Source: Evtepia sp. (GTDB taxonomy: Bacteria; Bacillota; Clostridia; Oscillospirales; Oscillospiraceae). From it: 9,218 nucleotides of DNA. Below, piece by piece: positions 5,823-9,218 of the stretch. Each line of letters opens with the position of its first letter. Position 1 is the first letter of the stretch. The position numbers and the translations under genes were made by a program. The notes beneath the pieces are model-generated. The model made no database searches and was not told the origin of the DNA. It saw only the letters and a list, made by a program, of their open reading frames with translations. Location of the stretch: NCBI GenBank assembly GCA_020025735.1, contig JAHHRP010000072.1, forward strand, positions 1 to 9,218, written 5' to 3'.

Positions 5823-7259
5823 CTAACGGAAAAAGGAAGCAATTTCTTCCCTTTCATCCAGTGGGACCTTCTTTTCCCCAATTTCCTGCTCTGTCTCATG
5901 GCCTTTTCCCGCCAAAAGGATCACATCTCCCGCCCGGCCCATCGCCAGAGCCTGACAGATCGCACGCCGCCGATCCGGCTGGCGCACCCAAGCCCCAAAG
6001 TTGGAGGGGAAACCCGCTGATACCTGGTCCAAGATGGCCTCTGGATCCTCGGTACGTGGGTTATCAGAAGTGAGAACCACAAAGTCTGCCAGGTTGGCAG
6101 CAATCTCTCCCATCACCGGTCGTTTGGTTTGATCGCGGTCTCCGCCGCAGCCGAATAGACAAATCCGTCGTCCACCAGGTCCAGGGGACAATGCCGCAAG
6201 GGCTTTGGCTAAGGCATCAGGGGTATGCGCGTAGTCGATGACAACTGTGTAAGGCGCAGGAACGGGAACCACCTCCATTCGCCCTCGGACACCTGAGACT
6301 TGAGAAAGCACCTCTGTCACCGCGTGCAGCGGCAAACCTAGGTCTAAGCAGCAGGTGATAACCCCCAACCCATTAGAAACGGAAAAGTCACCTGGAATAG
6401 GCAACTGCACCGGAGCACTCCCCTGTGGAGTGTCAACCTGGAATGTCACCCCATTCTGGCCCAGGATAACCTCCCGGGCAGTCACCGCAGCCTCTCCTGT
6501 CTCCTTGCCAAAAGTCAGGTGCCGACAAGGAGATAGCCGTGCCAGCTCCACGCCCACCGGATCATCCTGGTTGAAAATTCCCGTGGTACACTGCCGAAAA
6601 AGCAGACTTTTCGCTTGCTGATACTCCTCCATGGTGCCATGAAAATCCAAATGATCCCGGGTAAGGTTGGTGAAGATCCCCGCTCGAAACCACAGTCCTG
6701 CTGTCCGGCGCAAGGCCAACGCGTGAGAAGAAACTTCCATGACCACATAGCTGCATCCTGCCCTCTCCATTTGCGCCAGCAAATTCTGAAGGGTATAGGC
6801 ATCGGGTGTGGTGCGCTGGGTGGGAAGAGATTGGCTGCCAATGAGATTTTGGTTGGTTCCAATGAGTCCCACCTTAACCTGACAGACCTTCTCCAGCACA
6901 CTTTTGAGCAGATACGTTGTCGTGGTCTTACCATTGGTTCCTGTGACCCCTATCAAGGTCATCCGATCCCCAGGACGGCCAAACCAATTGGCTGCCATCT
7001 CGCCAAAAGCACGCCGGGGATCGGATGCAATTAGCCACGGGCCGGGAAACTCCGGTGGAGCAGCGCATAAGACCGCTGCCGCCCCTTTCCGCAGTGCTTC
7101 TGGAATGAATTGATTCCCGTCAGTCCGAACCCCTTGAAAGGCTGCAAAAAGTCCGCCAGGAATCAGGGTTCTGGTATCACAAGTGAGGGATGTAATTTCC
7201 ACGTCCTGACCGATCTGGTCCGTCAGGGCTACGCCCCGGATAAGCCGGGATAACTGCAA
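5823..7259 (-). CDS. murE: UDP-MurNAc-tripeptide synthetase MurE, meso-diaminopimelate type
   Basis: Cytoplasmic ATP-dependent ligase that adds the third stem residue to UDP-MurNAc-L-Ala-D-Glu. The 478 residues match the family length. Seen in order: an N-terminal UDP-binding domain (SLTCDTR near 24-30), the P-loop GVTGTNGKTT (104-113), RTTPDAYTLQ (149-158), EVSSHAL (175-181), TRDHLDFHGTMEEY (200-213), Lys217 in QQAKSLLF (the position of the carbamylated lysine), VIDYAHTPDAL (340-350), DNPRTEDP (399-406) and GKGHE (451-455). DNPR is the signature of meso-diaminopimelate ligases, so EC 6.3.2.13 is predicted rather than the lysine enzyme. The start is TTG at 7259, supported by GGAGG seven bases upstream. 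The expected next gene, murF, is missing. Confidence 0.96.
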   Translation of the reverse strand: MQLSRLIRGVALTDQIGQDVEITSLTCDTRTLIPGGLFAAFQGVRTDGNQFIPEALRKGAAAVLCAAPPEFPGPWLIASDPRRAFGEMAANWFGRPGDRMTLIGVTGTNGKTTTTYLLKSVLEKVCQVKVGLIGTNQNLIGSQSLPTQRTTPDAYTLQNLLAQMERAGCSYVVMEVSSHALALRRTAGLWFRAGIFTNLTRDHLDFHGTMEEYQQAKSLLFRQCTTGIFNQDDPVGVELARLSPCRHLTFGKETGEAAVTAREVILGQNGVTFQVDTPQGSAPVQLPIPGDFSVSNGLGVITCCLDLGLPLHAVTEVLSQVSGVRGRMEVVPVPAPYTVVIDYAHTPDALAKALAALSPGPGGRRICLFGCGGDRDQTKRPVMGEIAANLADFVVLTSDNPRTEDPEAILDQVSAGFPSNFGAWVRQPDRRRAICQALAMGRAGDVILLAGKGHETEQEIGEKKVPLDEREEIASFFR

Positions 7260-7266
7260 GGGTACA

Positions 7267-7271
7267 CCTCC
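7267..7271 (-). promoter_or_regulatory. Shine-Dalgarno supporting the TTG start of murE
   Basis: GGAGG on the minus strand lies seven bases before the TTG at 7259, an optimal distance. It explains how a weak start codon can be used and argues against a start further inside the gene. Confidence 0.75.
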
Positions 7272-7280
7272 ATAAGTCGT

Positions 7281-7309
7281 GCTTTCCTCCCCGATCGAGG
7301 AGAAAAAGC
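7281..7309 (-). other. Hairpin upstream of the murE ribosome-binding site
   Basis: The minus strand reads GCTTT ... AAAGC as the outer five pairs, then seven more pairs (two of them G-U) with one bulged T, around a GATC loop. It is about a 12-pair stem in all and ends roughly ten bases before the murE Shine-Dalgarno. No T-run follows. Its 3' arm contains GGGGAGG, itself Shine-Dalgarno-like but buried in the stem. It may set mRNA stability or translation at the PBP-murE boundary; its function is not shown. Confidence 0.45.
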
Positions 7310-7365
7310 TGGGCAGGCATCGTCCCTTTCACATCCATCTTTTTTCTCATCTTGTATGATCGTAT

Positions 7366-7385
7366 CCAGGTCTTTCATTACCTGG
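7366..7385 (-). other. Small hairpin directly after the PBP stop codon
   Basis: CCAGGT and ACCTGG are perfect inverted repeats separated by eight bases and begin at the base after the PBP TGA. No T-run follows, so termination is unlikely. Together with the hairpin at 7281-7309, it means the 126-base PBP-murE gap is more structured than the other gaps in the window. Confidence 0.35.
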
Positions 7386-9218
7386 TCATTCCTCTTCCTC
7401 TTGTTTCTGTGGTGCCCAGTTTCCACCAGTGGTCAAGCCGTTGTCTTGTGCTGTATTTTCCGTGAATTTTACCTCCACTGCCATACCCACTTCCACTGGG
7501 GTGCCAGCATTGACCGATTGACTGAATACCTTTCCTGTTTCTCCAGAACCCGTAGCCTCCAGGTAAAGGCCCACATCCTCCATAGCTTTTTTGGCCTCGT
7601 CATAGGTCATGCCCGTCAAGTCCGGCATTGGAACCGTACCCGTAGGTTTCTTTTCCCCTAGATAGAGCACCGTAGAACTGCCCTTTGGCACCGAGCTGCC
7701 AGCTGTTGGCACCTGGTCAGTGACCACAGCCCCCTCTCCTGAAAAGCGTACATTCAATCCCAACTTGTTTAGGGTAGCCTGTGCCTCCTCCGAAGGCTTA
7801 CCCAGCAAATGAGGAATGGTAATGCCATTTTCATTGACCATATTGCCAGATTTCTCATACCCAAGGTAATCCAAAATATTGGCAATGAGTTCTCCGGCCA
7901 TGGGGGCGGCCATGTTACCACCGCTGATGTAGACACCGTCAGCCGTAGTGTTCTTGCCGGGAATGCCAGGCCGCGGCCAGTCATACCCCAACAACACAAT
8001 AACCTCTGGATTGTCTGCCGGAGCAAAGCCAATAAAAGAAACTATAATATGGTCTTCGCTGTCCAGCGTTTGAGAAGAACCCGTCTTGCCACCAATTCGA
8101 TAGCCATCCACTTTGGCATTTTTACCAGTGCCACCCACATCGTTGACCACGCTCTCCATATAGGATCGCACCAGATCAGAGGTTCCTTGACTGATTACCT
8201 GCCGAATCTCCTGCGGCTCATGGTAGCTGACCACATTGCCATCAGCATCTGCTACTGACTGGACCAGATAGGGTTCCATCAGATGGCCGCCGTTGATAAC
8301 GGAAGACAGCGCTGTAACCATATGAATAGGTGTCGTGGTAAAGCGCTGACCAAAGGATGCGGTAGCCAGTTCTGTAACACCCGAAGGGCTAATGAATTTT
8401 TCCTTGCTCCAGAACGCACTTTTGTTCTCACCAGGCAGCTCAATGCCTGTTTTTTCCGTAAAGCCAAAGTTTTCCCAATACTCATAAAACTTTTTCGCGC
8501 CCAGCTTGTCGCCGATGGCGATCAGGGCTGGGTTACAGGAATTCATCACCGCCCGGCGCAAGGTCTGAGACCCGTGCCCTCTTCGCGCCGAGCAGCGAAT
8601 GGTCCAGTTCTCTCGCTGCACTGCACCAGTGCAATAGAATGTGCTGTGGTCATTGATGACACCTTCCTCCAGTCCAGCGGCAACCACCATGGGTTTGAAG
8701 GTAGATCCTGGCTCATAAGACAACCGAAGATTCTTATTCTCCCACTGTTCCAGCTGGGCCGCATTCAGCGCCTTGGCATAGTCTTCCTCGTTTATCGTGG
8801 GGTCCTTTTTAATTTTCTCCAGCATAGCCGCCTTGGTGCTGTCCACCACTGCATTGGGGTTATTCAGGTCATAATCCGGCGAACTAGCCATCGCCAGAAC
8901 CGCCCCAGTATCTGGGTCCATTACCAGACAGAACCCACCATTCATGACATCAAACTTTTGAATTCCTTCCTCCAAGGTCTTCTCTGCATACATCTGAATC
9001 GTAGAGTCAATGGTGGTGTGGACGTTATAACCATCTACCGCATCGGCATAGCTGGAATAGGAGGAGAACATCTCTGTGCCAGACGCATTTTTTGTGGTAA
9101 TGGTCTTTCCGTCCTGTCCGGCCAATTCCAAGTTATACAGCGCCTCCAAGCCATAAGCCCCTTGGTCTGCCCGGTTGACAAAACCGATAACCTGAGAAGC
9201 CATGGTAGAGTATGGATA
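7386..9218 (-). CDS. ftsI: Class B penicillin-binding protein (PBP2B/SpoVD/FtsI type), 5' end cut by window edge
   Basis: Extracytoplasmic DD-transpeptidase that cross-links peptidoglycan, normally with a SEDS partner. Only the C-terminal 610 residues are visible. The frame is open to position 9218, where YPYSTMASQVIGFVN matches the linker between the pedestal and transpeptidase regions, so the Met at 9203 is internal and the true start, membrane anchor and first part of the pedestal lie outside. From the first visible residue, the active-site motifs are STFK (172-175), SCN (227-229) and KTGS (378-381), all intact. Two PASTA repeats follow at about 464-523 and 527-585, then a short hydrophilic tail ending in four Glu. 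Position next to murE matches Bacillus spoVD, but two PASTA domains are more like PBP2B, so a vegetative, sporulation or dual role is possible. The symbol is family-level only. Confidence 0.93.
   Translation of the reverse strand, partial: YPYSTMASQVIGFVNRADQGAYGLEALYNLELAGQDGKTITTKNASGTEMFSSYSSYADAVDGYNVHTTIDSTIQMYAEKTLEEGIQKFDVMNGGFCLVMDPDTGAVLAMASSPDYDLNNPNAVVDSTKAAMLEKIKKDPTINEEDYAKALNAAQLEQWENKNLRLSYEPGSTFKPMVVAAGLEEGVINDHSTFYCTGAVQRENWTIRCSARRGHGSQTLRRAVMNSCNPALIAIGDKLGAKKFYEYWENFGFTEKTGIELPGENKSAFWSKEKFISPSGVTELATASFGQRFTTTPIHMVTALSSVINGGHLMEPYLVQSVADADGNVVSYHEPQEIRQVISQGTSDLVRSYMESVVNDVGGTGKNAKVDGYRIGGKTGSSQTLDSEDHIIVSFIGFAPADNPEVIVLLGYDWPRPGIPGKNTTADGVYISGGNMAAPMAGELIANILDYLGYEKSGNMVNENGITIPHLLGKPSEEAQATLNKLGLNVRFSGEGAVVTDQVPTAGSSVPKGSSTVLYLGEKKPTGTVPMPDLTGMTYDEAKKAMEDVGLYLEATGSGETGKVFSQSVNAGTPVEVGMAVEVKFTENTAQDNGLTTGGNWAPQKQEEEE

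Noticed and set aside
1..9218. Novel defence, mobile or biosynthetic system
   Set aside because: All of the coding space is accounted for by conserved dcw genes with intact motifs, and no gap exceeds about 155 bases. Nothing in the window indicates an undescribed system.

Overview
The window is a minus-strand segment of a bacterial dcw (division and cell wall) cluster. In transcription order, running from high to low coordinates, it reads: class B penicillin-binding protein (5' end cut by the window edge) - murE - mraY - ftsW/spoVE - murG - murA - ftsQ/divIB. It then leaves the window just before another gene, whose Shine-Dalgarno and promoter are visible at positions 5-84. Every gene is on the minus strand, and gaps are 33 to 104 bases apart from 126 bases between the PBP gene and murE. 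No plus-strand gene, RNA gene, mobile element, repeat array or CRISPR is supported.

The organism looks like a Firmicute of class Clostridia, possibly Oscillospiraceae/Ruminococcaceae. Reasons are the PASTA-bearing SpoVD/PBP2B-type transpeptidase next to murE, murA placed between murG and ftsQ, strong GGAGG-type Shine-Dalgarno sites, TTG and GTG starts, and moderate base composition. This placement is an inference. MurE carries the DNPR motif, which predicts meso-diaminopimelate peptidoglycan.

The genes form one pathway. MurA makes the first committed precursor, MurE adds the third stem-peptide residue, MraY makes lipid I and MurG makes lipid II. FtsW (SEDS) polymerises glycan and the class B PBP cross-links it, while FtsQ/DivIB is the divisome scaffold. 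The MurD and MurF steps are not encoded here, although their genes usually sit between mraY and ftsW and between murE and mraY. The two corresponding junctions are clean.

I do not see a novel system. The points worth a second look are regulatory or architectural: a near-consensus sigma-A type promoter after ftsQ that probably drives the next gene (ftsZ or ftsA would be expected), a TATAAT box plus hairpin at the murE-mraY junction where murF is missing, hairpins in the PBP-murE and murG-murA gaps, a possible 16-residue ORF after ftsQ, and start codons of ftsW, murG and murA that should be moved from the longest-ORF choice.
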